The notes: generated by a model from the letters alone, not told the origin. DNA of 64,000 nucleotides from Xanthomonas fragariae (GCF_900183975.1 NZ_LT853882.1:1543501-1607500), one strand, 5' to 3'. Shown: positions 48,886 to 58,740, counted from the first letter of the stretch. Numbers and translations are program-made.

Positions 48886-50964
48886 TCACCTAACCGGCAT
48901 TCCCGGCTGCGCACCACCATCGGCATTCAGCAGCGCCAGCGCGCCGCCGTCGAAACCGGCCGAGAGGATCATGCCCTCGCTGATGCCGAAGCGCATCTTG
49001 CGCGGGGCCAGGTTGGCGATAAACACCACGCTGCGGCCGACCAGCGTTTCCGGTTCGCCGTAGCTGGCGCGGATACCCGAGAAGATCTGGCGCTTGCCGA
49101 ACTCACCGGCATCCAGTTCGAAGCGCAGCAGCTTGTCCGAGCCTTTCACGAATTCGCAGACCAACACCTTGCCGATGCGCAGATCGAGCTTGGCGAAGTC
49201 GTCGATGCCGATGAGGCTGGGAGTGGAGATGTGGGATTCGGAATTGGCAGATGCTGCCGGCGTTGCGTCGACCTTGGTCGGGGCAGGCTTGGCGGTGGTC
49301 GCGGCGGGTGCTGCAAGCGTGTCTTTTGAAGCGTCGGTCATGGCGTCGATCAGTTTGGGGTCGATACGGGTGAACAGGGGGGTGTAGGGCTGGATCACGT
49401 GCGCGCTCAGCGGGCGCTCGATGTCTTGCCAACTGGTCATCGGCGCCGACAGGAAGGCTTCGGCTTCGGCACAGGTGCGCGGCAGGATCGGCTTGAGTGC
49501 GGCCACCAGGATGCGGAACAGATTCAGCCCCTGCGTGCATACCGATTGCAGTTGCGTATCGGCGCCCGCTTGCTTGGCGATCACCCACGGCTTGGTGTCG
49601 TCGATGTATTTGTTGGCCTCGTCGGCCAGCGCCATGGTCTGACGGATCGCGCTGGCCGCATCGTTGCGCTCGTAGGCCTGGCGTATTGGCGCCAACGCGG
49701 CGACGAAGCGGTCGTACTGCGCCGGGTCGGGCAGCGTATCGGCCAACTTGCCATCGAAGCGCTTGCCGATGAAGCCCGCGCAGCGGCTGGCCAGGTTGAC
49801 GAACTTGCCGACCAGATCCGAATTCACCCGCGCGATGAAGTCGCCCAGGTTGAGGTCCAGATCGTCCACGCCGCCGGAGGATTTGGCCGCGAAGTAATAC
49901 CGCAGCGCTTCCGGTTCCAGCCCGATGTCCAGAAAGGTCCGCGCCATCACGAAGGTGCCGCGCGATTTGGACATCTTGGCGCCATCAACGGTGAGATAGC
50001 CGTTGACGTGCAGCCGCGTCGGCGCGCAATGGCCGGTGCCGTGCAGCACCGCCGGCCAGAACAGACCGTGGAAATTGACGATGTCCTTGCCGATGAAGTG
50101 ATGCAACTCGGTCTGCGTGCCGGCGACCAGATGCGCTGCGAAATCCTCGCCCATCTGCGCGCACAGGGTCTTGAAGCTGCACAGATAACCTATTGGCGCG
50201 TCCAGCCACACGTAGAAATACTTGCCCGGCTGGCCGGGAATCTGGAAGCCGAAATACGGCGCATCGCGCGAGATATCCCATGCGCGCAGGCCGCCTTCGG
50301 TATCCAGCCATTCCTTGAGCTTGGCCTTGACGCCCGGCAGCGCCACATCGCCAGCCAGCCATTCGCGCAGGAAGCCATCGAAATGGCCCACTTCGAAGAA
50401 GAAATGTTCCGAATCTCGCAACTCCGGAGTAGCGCCGGAGATCACCGACTTGGGCTCTTTCAGCTCGGTCGGTGAATAGGTCGCGCCGCAAACTTCGCAG
50501 TTGTCGCCGTATTGATCGGCGCTACCGCAATTGGGGCAGATGCCCTTGATGTAGCGATCCGGCAGGAACATGCCCTTGGCCGGGTCGTAGAACTGCGCCA
50601 CCGAACGACAGCTGATGTGGCCGGCGGCCTCGAGCTTGGTGTAGAAGGCCTCTGTGAGCGCGCGATTGACAGGCGAATTGGTCGAATCGTAGTGATCGAA
50701 GGTCACCCCGAACGCGGCGAAATCGCGCTCATGGCTGGCCTGGATGTTGGCGATGAAGGCTTCCGGGGTCACACCGGCCTTTTCGGCCGCGAGCATGATC
50801 GGCGTGCCATGCGTGTCGTCGGCGCAAACGAACCAGGTCTTGTCGCCGCGCAACCGGCGCGCGCGCACCCAGATGTCGGCCTGGATATAGCCGACCAGAT
50901 GGCCAAGATGCAGCGGGCCGTTGGCGTAGGGCAGGGCGGTGGTGACGAGTGCGGTGCGTGTCAT
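48886..50964 (-). CDS. metG: Methionine--tRNA ligase
   Basis: A 692-residue class I aminoacyl-tRNA synthetase. ALPYANGPLHLGHLVGYIQ contains the HIGH motif (HLGH, 19-22), the CP1 knuckle has CPNC...CEVCG zinc ligands near residues 146-163, and KMSKS is exact at 330-334. A helical anticodon-binding domain (about 390-550) follows, then an Ala/Thr/Pro linker and the C-terminal tRNA-binding OB-fold (from about 590), which mediates dimerisation. The length suits the large dimeric form. It is essential for translation. Confidence 0.97.
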   Translation of the reverse strand: MTRTALVTTALPYANGPLHLGHLVGYIQADIWVRARRLRGDKTWFVCADDTHGTPIMLAAEKAGVTPEAFIANIQASHERDFAAFGVTFDHYDSTNSPVNRALTEAFYTKLEAAGHISCRSVAQFYDPAKGMFLPDRYIKGICPNCGSADQYGDNCEVCGATYSPTELKEPKSVISGATPELRDSEHFFFEVGHFDGFLREWLAGDVALPGVKAKLKEWLDTEGGLRAWDISRDAPYFGFQIPGQPGKYFYVWLDAPIGYLCSFKTLCAQMGEDFAAHLVAGTQTELHHFIGKDIVNFHGLFWPAVLHGTGHCAPTRLHVNGYLTVDGAKMSKSRGTFVMARTFLDIGLEPEALRYYFAAKSSGGVDDLDLNLGDFIARVNSDLVGKFVNLASRCAGFIGKRFDGKLADTLPDPAQYDRFVAALAPIRQAYERNDAASAIRQTMALADEANKYIDDTKPWVIAKQAGADTQLQSVCTQGLNLFRILVAALKPILPRTCAEAEAFLSAPMTSWQDIERPLSAHVIQPYTPLFTRIDPKLIDAMTDASKDTLAAPAATTAKPAPTKVDATPAASANSESHISTPSLIGIDDFAKLDLRIGKVLVCEFVKGSDKLLRFELDAGEFGKRQIFSGIRASYGEPETLVGRSVVFIANLAPRKMRFGISEGMILSAGFDGGALALLNADGGAQPGMPVR

Positions 50965-51058
50965 GGCAGGCGTAATGCGGGGGACCCGCGATTATCGCAC
51001 GGCTACGAGCGCTGCCATGTCGCAGCGGCGCGGTACCTGGGCGTGCAACTGACTTCTT

Positions 51059-51508
51059 CTACTCGCGGATCCAGGTCTGGGTACGTCCCAGCGCCTCGAT
51101 GCCCACATAGCCGCGCATCTGCAGCTTCTTGCCGCCGTTGGTCAGGGTAACCTTGGCCTTGTAGGTCTTGCCTTTGGCCGGGTCGAGCACCGAGCCGCCG
51201 CTCCATACGGCAGTGCCGTCGGGCTTGAGGCCCCACAGGATGGTCATGCCCTTGATCGGCTTGCCCTTGAGCGCGCCGTCGCACGTGTCGCACACCGGGT
51301 TCGGGCCTTTGTCCGATTGCAGGATCTCAACCACTTTGCCGCTGAGCGTGCCGTTGCCGGACTGTTCGATCTGCACCACCGACTTGGGTTTGCCGGTCTC
51401 GTCGTCGATGGTCTTCCAACGGCCCACTGGCGAATCGGCGGCCTGGGCCAGCAGCGAGGCGGCGGCCAGCGGCAGGGCCAGAATTATGGTCTTGAAGGTC
51501 TTGCGCAT
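51059..51508 (-). CDS. DUF2147 exported protein
   Basis: A 149-residue protein with a signal peptide (MRKTFKTIILALPLAAASLL..., cleavage near AQA-A, residue 23). The mature part has the DUF2147 beta-barrel signature: GRWKTIDDETGKPKSVVQIE, NPVCDTCDGALKGKPIKGM and GTAVWSGGSVLDPAKGKTYK. It is probably periplasmic or lipid-binding; no reaction is known for the family. GGAGG 6 nt upstream fixes the ATG. The CDTCDG pair of Cys may form a disulfide. Confidence 0.86.
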   Translation of the reverse strand: MRKTFKTIILALPLAAASLLAQAADSPVGRWKTIDDETGKPKSVVQIEQSGNGTLSGKVVEILQSDKGPNPVCDTCDGALKGKPIKGMTILWGLKPDGTAVWSGGSVLDPAKGKTYKAKVTLTNGGKKLQMRGYVGIEALGRTQTWIRE

Positions 51509-51589
51509 GTGACCCCTCCTAGGGCGTGCGGTGGCCACGGTCGGCGGCCTGATCGCGAATGTATAACGTGGAGTATGGCCGCGGAAAGA

Positions 51590-51751
51590 CGCACTGCGTG
51601 ATGCGTTCATGCCGCACCGCATGCGGCCTGGCAACCGGGATGTGTTGCCCGATGGAGTGCAGGCTGACGTTGGAAGCGTCGTGCCGAACTGTTTGGAGCG
51701 CGCGTAATCGCCAGCGACGATCGCCACGTGGTTGATGCCGGCGAGCATCAT
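51590..51751 (-). pseudogene. VOC (glyoxalase-like) protein remnant, N-terminal part
   Basis: The minus strand reads MMLAGINHVAIVAGDYARSK and QFGTTLP, the first beta-alpha unit of a vicinal-oxygen-chelate protein, whose metal-binding His is in NHVAI. After about 25 residues the homology ends in disordered codons and no second half is seen before the DUF2147 gene. It is a short decayed fragment. The remaining 340 nt up to mmuP hold no gene that I can support. Confidence 0.55.
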
Positions 51752-52094
51752 GAGGCGCTCCGAAGGGGGCGTCGGCAGCAATTTGGACGATGCCAGCGTG
51801 CTCGATGGCGGGCAGTGCGCGTAGCGCATGCGCTTGCCATCGTTGGACAGTGCGGCGACGTCAGCGACGCCTGCGGACGCGGCAAGAATCCGGGCAAGCC
51901 CAGTGCGGCAATGGCGCGCGCGCGGGTGCGCACAGATGTGCGGCAATGGTGTGGCATGGCGGGGGCAAGCAGCGACGAATCGTGAGGATAACCGTATGCC
52001 GATGAGCGGTAGGGCTGCGCCACGGCTCGCCACCACATGGCTGTGCTCGCCTGCGTGGTATGGCAGGATGGTGCGCCACCCATCAGCCACGCCC

Positions 52095-53492
52095 ATGCCC
52101 GAGCCGTCGTCCACCGCCGCACCGCAGTTTCAGCGCAGCATGCAGGTGCGTCATCTGGTGATGCTGTCGCTGGGCGGCGTGATCGGCACCGGGTTGTTCT
52201 TCAACACCGGTTACATCATCGCCAGCACCGGCGCATTGGGCACGGTGATTGCGTATCTGATCGGCGCACTGGTGGTGTATCTGGTAATGCAGTGCCTGGG
52301 TGAGCTGGCGGTGGCGATGCCGCAAACCGGCGCCTTCCATGTCTATGCAGCGCGTTATCTCGGGCCAGCTACCGGGTATGTGGTGGCTTGGTTGTACTGG
52401 CTGACCTGGACGGTGGCGTTGGGATCGAGTTTGACTGCCGCCGCGTTCTGCATGCAGTACTGGTTCTCGCACAGCCCGGTGTGGCCGTGGTGCCTGTTGT
52501 TCTGCGCGCTGATCTTCGGTTTGAACACGGTGTCGGCGCGCTGGTTTGCCGAGGGCGAATTCTGGTTTTCGTTGATCAAGGTGATCACCATCCTGGTGTT
52601 CATCGTGCTGGGAGGTGCGGCGGTGATCGGCGTGCTGCCGTTGGCCGATGGCTCGCCTACCCCCGGGCTGCGTCATTTGCGTGCCGATGGCTGGTTTGCG
52701 CAAGGCATGCTGCCGATTCTGATGACGATGGTGGCGGTGAACTTCGCGTTCTCCGGCACCGAATTGATCGGTGTTGCCGCAGGCGAAACCGAGCAGCCGG
52801 CGCGCGCGATTCCGTTGGCGATCCGCACCACGCTCGTGCGCTTGGTGGTGATGTTTGTCGGCACCGTGCTGGTGCTGGCCGCGTTGCTGCCCGCCGAGCA
52901 AGCGGCGGTGGAGACCAGCCCGTTCGTGCGTGCTTTCGAGCTGTTGGGCATTCCGTATGCGGCTGACATCTTGAATGCAGTGATCCTCACCGCGATCCTG
53001 TCTGCGGCCAATTCCGGCCTCTATGCGGCCGCGCGGATGCTGTGGTCGCTGGCCAACGAAGGCACGCTGCCGTCAGGCCTTGCGCGGTTGACCCGCCGCG
53101 GCATTCCATTGCCCGCACTGGTACTGAGCATGCTGGGCGGCTTGTTGGCGCTACTCACCGGCGTGTACGCGGCCGATACCGTTTTCGTTGCGATCTCGGC
53201 AGTATCCGGCTTCGCGGTGGTAGTGGTGTGGCTTAGCATCTGCGCATCGCATTATTGTTTTCGTCGCCAGCTGCTGCGCGATGGCATCGCGCTGGACACC
53301 CTGGCGTATCGCGCGCCGTGGTATCCGTGGACACCGATACTGGGCTTTTCGCTATGTCTGCTGGCGTGCATCGGGCTGGCATTCGATCCGCAGCAGCGCA
53401 TCGCGCTGTGGTGCGGCATTCCATTTGTGGCGCTGTGCTACGGCGCCCATGCACTCACTCAATGGCTTGCGGCCCGGAGACAGCACGCATGA
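52095..53492 (+). CDS. mmuP: Amino acid permease, probable S-methylmethionine transporter
   Basis: A 465-residue APC-superfamily symporter with twelve predicted helices. The diagnostic [20 protein letters not shown] is in TM1, [20 protein letters not shown] is in TM6, and [19 protein letters not shown] follows TM8. The general family also includes amino acid permeases of other specificity; the assignment to S-methylmethionine rests on its overlap by ATGA with mmuM. ATG 52095 was chosen just before the hydrophobic core; the longer upstream frame looks non-coding. Confidence 0.85.
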   Translation: MPEPSSTAAPQFQRSMQVRHLVMLSLGGVIGTGLFFNTGYIIASTGALGTVIAYLIGALVVYLVMQCLGELAVAMPQTGAFHVYAARYLGPATGYVVAWLYWLTWTVALGSSLTAAAFCMQYWFSHSPVWPWCLLFCALIFGLNTVSARWFAEGEFWFSLIKVITILVFIVLGGAAVIGVLPLADGSPTPGLRHLRADGWFAQGMLPILMTMVAVNFAFSGTELIGVAAGETEQPARAIPLAIRTTLVRLVVMFVGTVLVLAALLPAEQAAVETSPFVRAFELLGIPYAADILNAVILTAILSAANSGLYAAARMLWSLANEGTLPSGLARLTRRGIPLPALVLSMLGGLLALLTGVYAADTVFVAISAVSGFAVVVVWLSICASHYCFRRQLLRDGIALDTLAYRAPWYPWTPILGFSLCLLACIGLAFDPQQRIALWCGIPFVALCYGAHALTQWLAARRQHA

Positions 53493-54448
53493 CGATTCTT
53501 TCCCGCCAGCCGCGCGCCGATGCGCCCTTCAGTCAGGTTTTGCATAACGGCGGCTACGTGCTGCTCGATGGTGCGCTGGCCACCGAACTGGAGCAACGTG
53601 GCTGCGATCTGAACGATGCGCTATGGTCGGCACGCGTGCTGGTTGAGCAGCCGGAGTTGATCTACCAGGTGCATCGCGATTACTTCGCTGCCGGTGCGCA
53701 GTGCGCGATTACCGCCAGCTATCAGGCCACGCCGTTGGGCTTCGCTGCGCGCGGGCTGGATCTGGCGCAATCGCACGCCCTTATCGCACGCAGCGTGGCG
53801 TTGGCCGCGCAGGCGCGCGCCGATCATTTGCAGGTGCAACCGCAAGCCGCACAGTTGTGGGTGGCCGGCTCGGTCGGGCCGTATGGCGCGTATCTGGCCG
53901 ATGGCTCGGAATACCGCGGCGACTACGACCTGTCGTTGGCGCAATTGATGGACTTCCATCGCCCGCGCATCGCCGCATTGGCCGAGGCCGGGGTGGATCT
54001 ATTGGCTTGCGAAACGCTTCCGTCGGCCAATGAGATCGTGGCGTTGCGGTTGTTGCTGGAAGAATTTCCAAAGCTGCATGCGTGGTTTTCTTTCACTGTG
54101 CGCGATGCCGCGCATCTGAGCGACGGCACGCCGTTGGCGCAAGTGGTGCCGGCATTGGATGCCTGCGCGCAGGTGATCGCGGTGGGCATCAATTGCATTG
54201 CGTTGGACCAGGTCACCGCGGCGCTGCAGACCTTGTCCGCGTTGACCTCACTGCCACTGGTTGCGTATCCGAATTCGGGCGAGCATTACGACGCCAGCGA
54301 CAAAGGTTGGCATGCAGGCACTACGCCAGCGTGCAGTCTGGCCGAGCAGCATGCGCAGTGGCTGGCGGCAGGTGCGCGACTGATCGGTGGGTGCTGCCGC
54401 ACCACGCCGCGCGATATCGCCGCGTTAGCGGCTGCGCAGTCGTTTTGA
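53489..54448 (+). CDS. mmuM: Homocysteine S-methyltransferase
   Basis: A 319-residue zinc-dependent methyltransferase that uses S-methylmethionine or SAM to methylate homocysteine to methionine. [17 protein letters not shown] opens the TIM barrel. Zinc Cys ligands lie in [11 protein letters not shown] and in the C-terminal [28 protein letters not shown] and [16 protein letters not shown] are MmuM-type blocks. Its ATG overlaps the mmuP stop. The final AAAQSF plus stop coincides with a degenerate MITE right end (copy F), so the natural C-terminus may have been altered by a few residues. Confidence 0.9.
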   Translation: MTILSRQPRADAPFSQVLHNGGYVLLDGALATELEQRGCDLNDALWSARVLVEQPELIYQVHRDYFAAGAQCAITASYQATPLGFAARGLDLAQSHALIARSVALAAQARADHLQVQPQAAQLWVAGSVGPYGAYLADGSEYRGDYDLSLAQLMDFHRPRIAALAEAGVDLLACETLPSANEIVALRLLLEEFPKLHAWFSFTVRDAAHLSDGTPLAQVVPALDACAQVIAVGINCIALDQVTAALQTLSALTSLPLVAYPNSGEHYDASDKGWHAGTTPACSLAEQHAQWLAAGARLIGGCCRTTPRDIAALAAAQSF

Positions 54449-54457
54449 TAGCCACTC
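54430..54457. repeat. MITE-like repeat, copy F (right end only)
   Basis: GGCTGCGCAGTCG, then TTTTGATAGCCACTC, matches the right terminus of copies B-D. The mmuM stop codon (TGA 54446-54448) lies inside it. Confidence 0.55.
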
Positions 54458-54467
54458 CTAAGTCGCC

Positions 54468-56408
54468 TCAGCCCTTCTGCGTTGCGATCCAGTGCTGGAT
54501 TTTGTCTTGCAGGATATCCAGCGGCACCGAGCCGTCCTTGAGCACTTCGGTGTGGAAGGCGCGCACATCGAAGCGTGGCCCCAACTCGCGTTGCGCCTGC
54601 TCACGCAGCTGCGCGATCTTCATCTCGCCGATTTTGTAGGCTAGTGCCTGGCCGGGAATGGCCATGTAGCGGTCGACCTCGGCTTCGGCATCGGCGCGGG
54701 TCATGGCCGAGTTGTCCAGCATGTAGTCGATTGCCTGGGCGCGGGTCCAACCCTTGCTGTGCAGGCCGGTGTCGGTTACCAGGCGGATCGAGCGCCACAA
54801 CGCGTTCTGCAGATAGCCGTAGGTGTTGTATGGGTCTCGATACAGCCCCAGCTCGCGGCCCAGCGATTCGGCGTACAGGCCCCAACCTTCGATATAGGCG
54901 GTCTCGCCACCGAGGCGGCGGAACTTGGGCAGGTCGGTCAGTTTCTGCTGCAGCCCGAGTTGATAATGATGGCCGGGAACCGCTTCATGCAGGTACAGGC
55001 TCTCGGTCTCCCAGGTCTTGCGCGAGGGCAGGTCGGAGGTGTTGACGTAGAAGATGCCCGGCGTACTGCCATCGCCACTGGGGCGCATGTACGAGGCGCT
55101 GGCAGCCGACTGCGCGCGCTGCGGTTCCACCGCATGCACTTCCAGCGCCGGTATGCCATGGGCATTGAACAGACGCGGCACCGCAGCCTGTACGCGCCCC
55201 TGCAGACCACGGTAATAGCCCAGCAATTCGGCGTCGCTACGGAACGTGAAGCGCTTGTCGGTCTGCATGAACTTGTAGAACTTGGGCAGGTTGCCGCGGA
55301 AGTTGACCTGCCGGGCCAAGGCCTGGATCTCGCCCTGCAGGCGTGCGACCTCGGCCAACCCGATCTGATGCACCTGCTCCGGGCTCATCTCGGAGGTGGT
55401 GCTCTGACGCACGTCGTAGGCGTACCACGCCGCGCCGTTGGGCAGTGCGGCCAGGCCATCGCTGTCGCGGCAGGCAGGCAGGTATTGGGTGGCGATGAAG
55501 CCGCGCAGCTCCCGATACGCCGGCATGATCCGCATTTCGATCAGCCGTTTGTATTCGGCGGTGAGGCGTTGCTTGTCGGCCTCGGGAATGTCGGCCGGCA
55601 GGTTGCGGATCGGCTCCCAGAACAGGCTGTCTTCGGCATTGCGCACGATGATCGCGTCCAGTTGTGTCAGCACCTTCTGCATCAACACCTTCGGCTGCAC
55701 CACGCGGGCCTGCATGCCGGCGCGCATGTTGGTGATGGCCTGGTCGAACAACTCGGGGATGCCGATCGCGCGGCGCGACCAGTTGTCGTAGTCCTTGACC
55801 GTCTTGAACGGCTGCGCGCCGATGCCCGAGCCCAGCACCACCGCGATGCTGGCGATGTTGTAAAACTGGTTCATCGGCAGCATCCAGCTGGGGAACTGCT
55901 CGGCCGCCAGCGCGCCGCGCGCATCGCGCACGAAGATCTGGTAGCTGAGCAAGTCCTGGCCGCTCAGGCCCTCCGGCCCCAGCGCCTCGGCCTTGCCCAG
56001 CCACAATACGGTGAACTCGTGCGATTGCTGCCGGAACGTCGGCGACAGAAAATTTGGCAGTTGATCGTTGTAGCGGCCCTCGCCCTGTAAGGTAGCCTGC
56101 AGCGGATTGAGCTTCAGCGAGGCATCCCAGTACTGGTCGTAGAGCAGGTTGAGCTGCTGCGCCTTAGTCAGCACGACCGGCCCGGCGACCGGGTGTGGCT
56201 TGGCGTTGACTGCTTTGCCACCTTTGGCAGGCTTTGAGGCCTTGGCCACAGGCTTGGCGGTCTTCTTGGCTTTACTCGCCTCCGCGTGCGTTTGCGTGGT
56301 CTGTGCCTTGCCGGTCTTCTTTTTGGCCGCACCGGCGGGTGTTGCCAGCGACAGGCTCATGATGGCGGCCATGGCCAGGGACAGCAGGCGGGAAAAGCTA
56401 AGGGGCAT
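54468..56408 (-). CDS. DUF885 family exported metallopeptidase-like protein
   Basis: A 646-residue secreted protein with a signal peptide (MPLSFSRLLSLAMAAIMSLS..., cleavage near GAA, about residue 27). A Lys/Ala/Thr/Pro-rich linker of about 55 residues follows, then the DUF885 domain. The zinc-type motif SLYLHEAVPGHHYQLGLQQK (HExxxGH) and EGWGLYAESLGRE supply the probable metal ligands and catalytic Glu. Related proteins act as carboxypeptidase-like dipeptidases; the substrate is unknown. The ATG at 56408 was chosen because the signal peptide begins there. It converges with mmuM. Confidence 0.87.
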   Translation of the reverse strand: MPLSFSRLLSLAMAAIMSLSLATPAGAAKKKTGKAQTTQTHAEASKAKKTAKPVAKASKPAKGGKAVNAKPHPVAGPVVLTKAQQLNLLYDQYWDASLKLNPLQATLQGEGRYNDQLPNFLSPTFRQQSHEFTVLWLGKAEALGPEGLSGQDLLSYQIFVRDARGALAAEQFPSWMLPMNQFYNIASIAVVLGSGIGAQPFKTVKDYDNWSRRAIGIPELFDQAITNMRAGMQARVVQPKVLMQKVLTQLDAIIVRNAEDSLFWEPIRNLPADIPEADKQRLTAEYKRLIEMRIMPAYRELRGFIATQYLPACRDSDGLAALPNGAAWYAYDVRQSTTSEMSPEQVHQIGLAEVARLQGEIQALARQVNFRGNLPKFYKFMQTDKRFTFRSDAELLGYYRGLQGRVQAAVPRLFNAHGIPALEVHAVEPQRAQSAASASYMRPSGDGSTPGIFYVNTSDLPSRKTWETESLYLHEAVPGHHYQLGLQQKLTDLPKFRRLGGETAYIEGWGLYAESLGRELGLYRDPYNTYGYLQNALWRSIRLVTDTGLHSKGWTRAQAIDYMLDNSAMTRADAEAEVDRYMAIPGQALAYKIGEMKIAQLREQAQRELGPRFDVRAFHTEVLKDGSVPLDILQDKIQHWIATQKG

Positions 56409-56564
56409 TACTGGTTCCGGAAACAAGCGAGCGGGGAGCTTGCCCGATCCGCACCGTTACGGCCACCCATTTGGGTGATGTTGCGCGCCTGATATTCATC
56501 AAGGCAGCAAGGCAAGGATGCGGGGCCGAAGAATGTTGCGGTGCGATCATCTTGCCGCCATGTA

Positions 56565-56880
56565 GAAGGCCGAATCGACACGCGATACGCAGGTGCCCAT
56601 CCAGGGCGGGCAGGAGTTCTGGCGCGATCCGGCCTTGCCCTTCGTCGAACGACGCCACGTGGTCAACAGCCGCATGCCTTGGTTCTGCGCCGCATAAGCA
56701 CCAATAATGGTTCGGTGGGTGCGGCCGATCGCGAAGTGGCCCGCTATCGCAATGGACGTGCGCGTGCACAGGTCACTGCGCAGTCGCTGACCCTGATCAA
56801 TCCTGGCGAGGTGCATGCCTGCAATCCGGATCCGCAGCAGGATTGGTCGTTCCGCATGCTCTATCTGGGCGCGCATGCTG
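56565..56880 (+). pseudogene. AraC-family regulator remnant (N-terminal sensory part)
   Basis: The plus-strand frames read GGQEFWRDPALPFVERRHVV, and after a frame change FSIGAVDREV-like sequence (SVGAADREVARYRNGRARAQ), then TLINPGEVHACNPDPQQDWS and FRMLYLGAH. This is the arabinose-binding-like cupin segment of an AraC regulator. In-frame stops and a frameshift interrupt it, and the C-terminal helix-turn-helix domain is missing; the sequence joins directly to a reverse-oriented LysE fragment at about 56880. Confidence 0.6.
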
Positions 56881-57057
56881 CAAGCCCATGCCGACCAACA
56901 GCAGCAGCGCTACGCAACTGATGGTGGCGCCGATGACATGCCTGTGCGCTGCATGTGCGCCAGAGCTTGCGCCGGTATTCAGTGCGACCAGATCGGCCGG
57001 CCTGGGGGAAATCGAGCACACCAAAGCCAAGCGCGCCGTTGCGACAAGATGGTCCAT
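56881..57057 (-). pseudogene. LysE-family exporter remnant (N-terminal part)
   Basis: The minus strand reads SISPRPADLVALNTGASSGA and then HVIGATISCVALLLLVGMGL, the TM1-TM2 region of a LysE/RhtB amino acid exporter (the usual PGP loop is worn to RPAD). The rest of the gene is absent, replaced by the AraC remnant in the opposite orientation. The pair looks like two convergent genes that lost their 3' halves in one deletion. Sequence from 57060 to 57227 has no gene that I can support. Confidence 0.55.
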
Positions 57058-57227
57058 TGCGCGGCGTCCGTTGCAGGGCGCAACAGCATGGCCAGCGCAG
57101 CCGCTGCAGGATTGAACGAAATTTCGATGGATGAAGGTTCGCCGCTGAACGTGGCTGAGAGAACGTGGCGTGCAGCATCACAACATGCGAAACGCTCGAT
57201 CGGAACCGAGGCAGATGAGTGAGATGC

Positions 57228-57280
57228 TCCGAGCACTGGTTACGCCGCGCTGGGCTAGGAGCGCAGTCGTCTTGCCGGCC
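57228..57280. repeat. MITE-like repeat, copy G (degenerate)
   Basis: CCGAGCACTGG, GAGCGCAGTCG and TTGCCGGCCACGCTC line up in order with the right third of copy C, with substitutions. It abuts the stop of the queuosine-precursor transporter gene. Confidence 0.45.
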
Positions 57281-57284
57281 ACGC

Positions 57285-58061
57285 TCAGTCCGCGGCCGCT
57301 TCCTCGCGCAATTGCTCAGCGCGTTCGGCACCGAGATATGCGCTGATGGCCCGGCGTGCCAGATACAGCAGCGGAATCAATGCGATCGCAAAGCTCATCT
57401 TGTAGACGTAGTTGAGCGTGCTAACCGCCAGAAACTGGTCCGTGGACCAATGCTGCGGACCGAGCACGAAGGCGATGTAGATCACCACAAAGCTGTCCAC
57501 CAACTGCGACACCGTGGTGGAGCCGGTGGCGCGCAGCCACACGTGTTTTTCACCAGTGACGCGGCGGATACGATGGAATACCGAGACATCTATCAGCTGG
57601 CCGAACAGAAACGCTACCAGCGAGCCCCCGATCGTCCACAGGCCCTGGCCGAACACCGCAGCGAACGCGGCCTGATAGTCCGGCACGCCCTGGCTCTGTG
57701 CTGCAGTGACCCACCAACCTGCCGGTGCCAGCGCGATCGCGGCGAACGCGAACACGAAGCCGTATCCGATCAGCGCCACCGCCACCCAAGAGATGAAACG
57801 TACGCCACGGCTGCCGAAGAATTCGTTGATGGTGTCGGTCATGATGAACACCACCGGCCACAGCAGCGTGCCGGCGGTGAAGCTGAGCGAGCCGGTCTGG
57901 CCGAACAGATTCCAGTTCAAAGGTGCGATACCAAGCGTGGCTTCCAGCGCAAAAATTTTGACGCCGATGAACTCGGCCAACGCCGCGTTGACGCAGAACA
58001 ACGCCGCCAGCGCAATGAACAGGCGTACCGCACGATCGTCGAGGATACGCACCTGTGTCAT
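57285..58061 (-). CDS. Queuosine precursor transporter (YhhQ/QueT, ECF-type vitamin-transporter fold)
   Basis: A 258-residue inner-membrane protein with six to seven helices. NAALAEFIGVKIFALE, TAGTLLWPVVFIMTDTINEF and GSTTVSQLVDSFVVIYIAF are the COG1738 signature; YhhQ takes up 7-cyano- or 7-aminomethyl-7-deazaguanine for queuosine in tRNA. The polar residues TDTINE and STTVSQLVDS line the substrate path. It follows the DUF502 gene with 4 nt between stop and start, so they are co-transcribed. Confidence 0.87.
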   Translation of the reverse strand: MTQVRILDDRAVRLFIALAALFCVNAALAEFIGVKIFALEATLGIAPLNWNLFGQTGSLSFTAGTLLWPVVFIMTDTINEFFGSRGVRFISWVAVALIGYGFVFAFAAIALAPAGWWVTAAQSQGVPDYQAAFAAVFGQGLWTIGGSLVAFLFGQLIDVSVFHRIRRVTGEKHVWLRATGSTTVSQLVDSFVVIYIAFVLGPQHWSTDQFLAVSTLNYVYKMSFAIALIPLLYLARRAISAYLGAERAEQLREEAAAD

Positions 58062-58065
58062 TGCG

Positions 58066-58740
58066 TCAGCGATCTGCGGTACGGGTGAAGGGAACCGAGT
58101 CCGGCGCCACCGCGCCGCCGGAAATGATGAAGCCCATCGCCTGATCCACGCTCCAGTCGGTCGGGGTGAGCAGCTCCACCGGCACGATCTCCAGATAGCC
58201 GGAGGTCGGGTTAGGTGTGGTCGGCACATACACCGCCGCCAGCTCGCGGCCGGTGCCTTGTTCCTTGATCACACGGGTAACCAGGCCCACCGACTTCATG
58301 TCGCGATGCGGGAAGTCGATCAGCACCACACGCTGGGTGCTACCGGGCTGGGTCTGCAGCATGTCGAGCAACTTGCGCGCGCTGTCGTAGACCACGCTGG
58401 CCAGCGGAATGCGCCGCATGATCGCCTCGAACCAGCGCAGCAAACGCTGCCCGATCACACGCCGGCTCAGGATGCCGACGAACACAATCGCGCCGACAGT
58501 GGCGATCAGCGAGATGGTGTTCTGCACCCACAGCGCCTTGATCCAGTCCAGATAGCCGGGAAACGAGGCGGCGATGCGCTCGGACAACGGCGCCACCCAC
58601 GGGCTGCTGATGCCCGACAGCAGCGAGAAAACGAACTTCACCACCACCCAGGTCAACCAGACCGGCAGCAGAGTGAGCAACCCGGTCAAAAAGACGCGTT
58701 GCAGGGATGGGCGGGCATGCGGCGTGGGGGATTCGGACAT
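58066..58740 (-). CDS. DUF502 family membrane protein
   Basis: A 224-residue protein with two N-terminal helices (LQRVFLTGLLTLLPVWLTWV and ISLIATVGAIVFVGILSRRV) and a cytoplasmic part with the family motif RIPLASVVYDSARKLLDML, followed by VVLIDFPHRDMKSVGLVTRV and VYVPTTPNPTSGYLEIVP. No activity is known. Start ATG 58740 begins MSESPTPHARPS. It forms an operon with the queuosine-precursor transporter. Confidence 0.87.
   Translation of the reverse strand: MSESPTPHARPSLQRVFLTGLLTLLPVWLTWVVVKFVFSLLSGISSPWVAPLSERIAASFPGYLDWIKALWVQNTISLIATVGAIVFVGILSRRVIGQRLLRWFEAIMRRIPLASVVYDSARKLLDMLQTQPGSTQRVVLIDFPHRDMKSVGLVTRVIKEQGTGRELAAVYVPTTPNPTSGYLEIVPVELLTPTDWSVDQAMGFIISGGAVAPDSVPFTRTADR

Noticed and set aside
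48886..50964. T-box or riboswitch upstream of metG
   Set aside because: The upstream region is short and immediately followed by the DUF2147 gene end; no T-box motif or conserved leader was visible.
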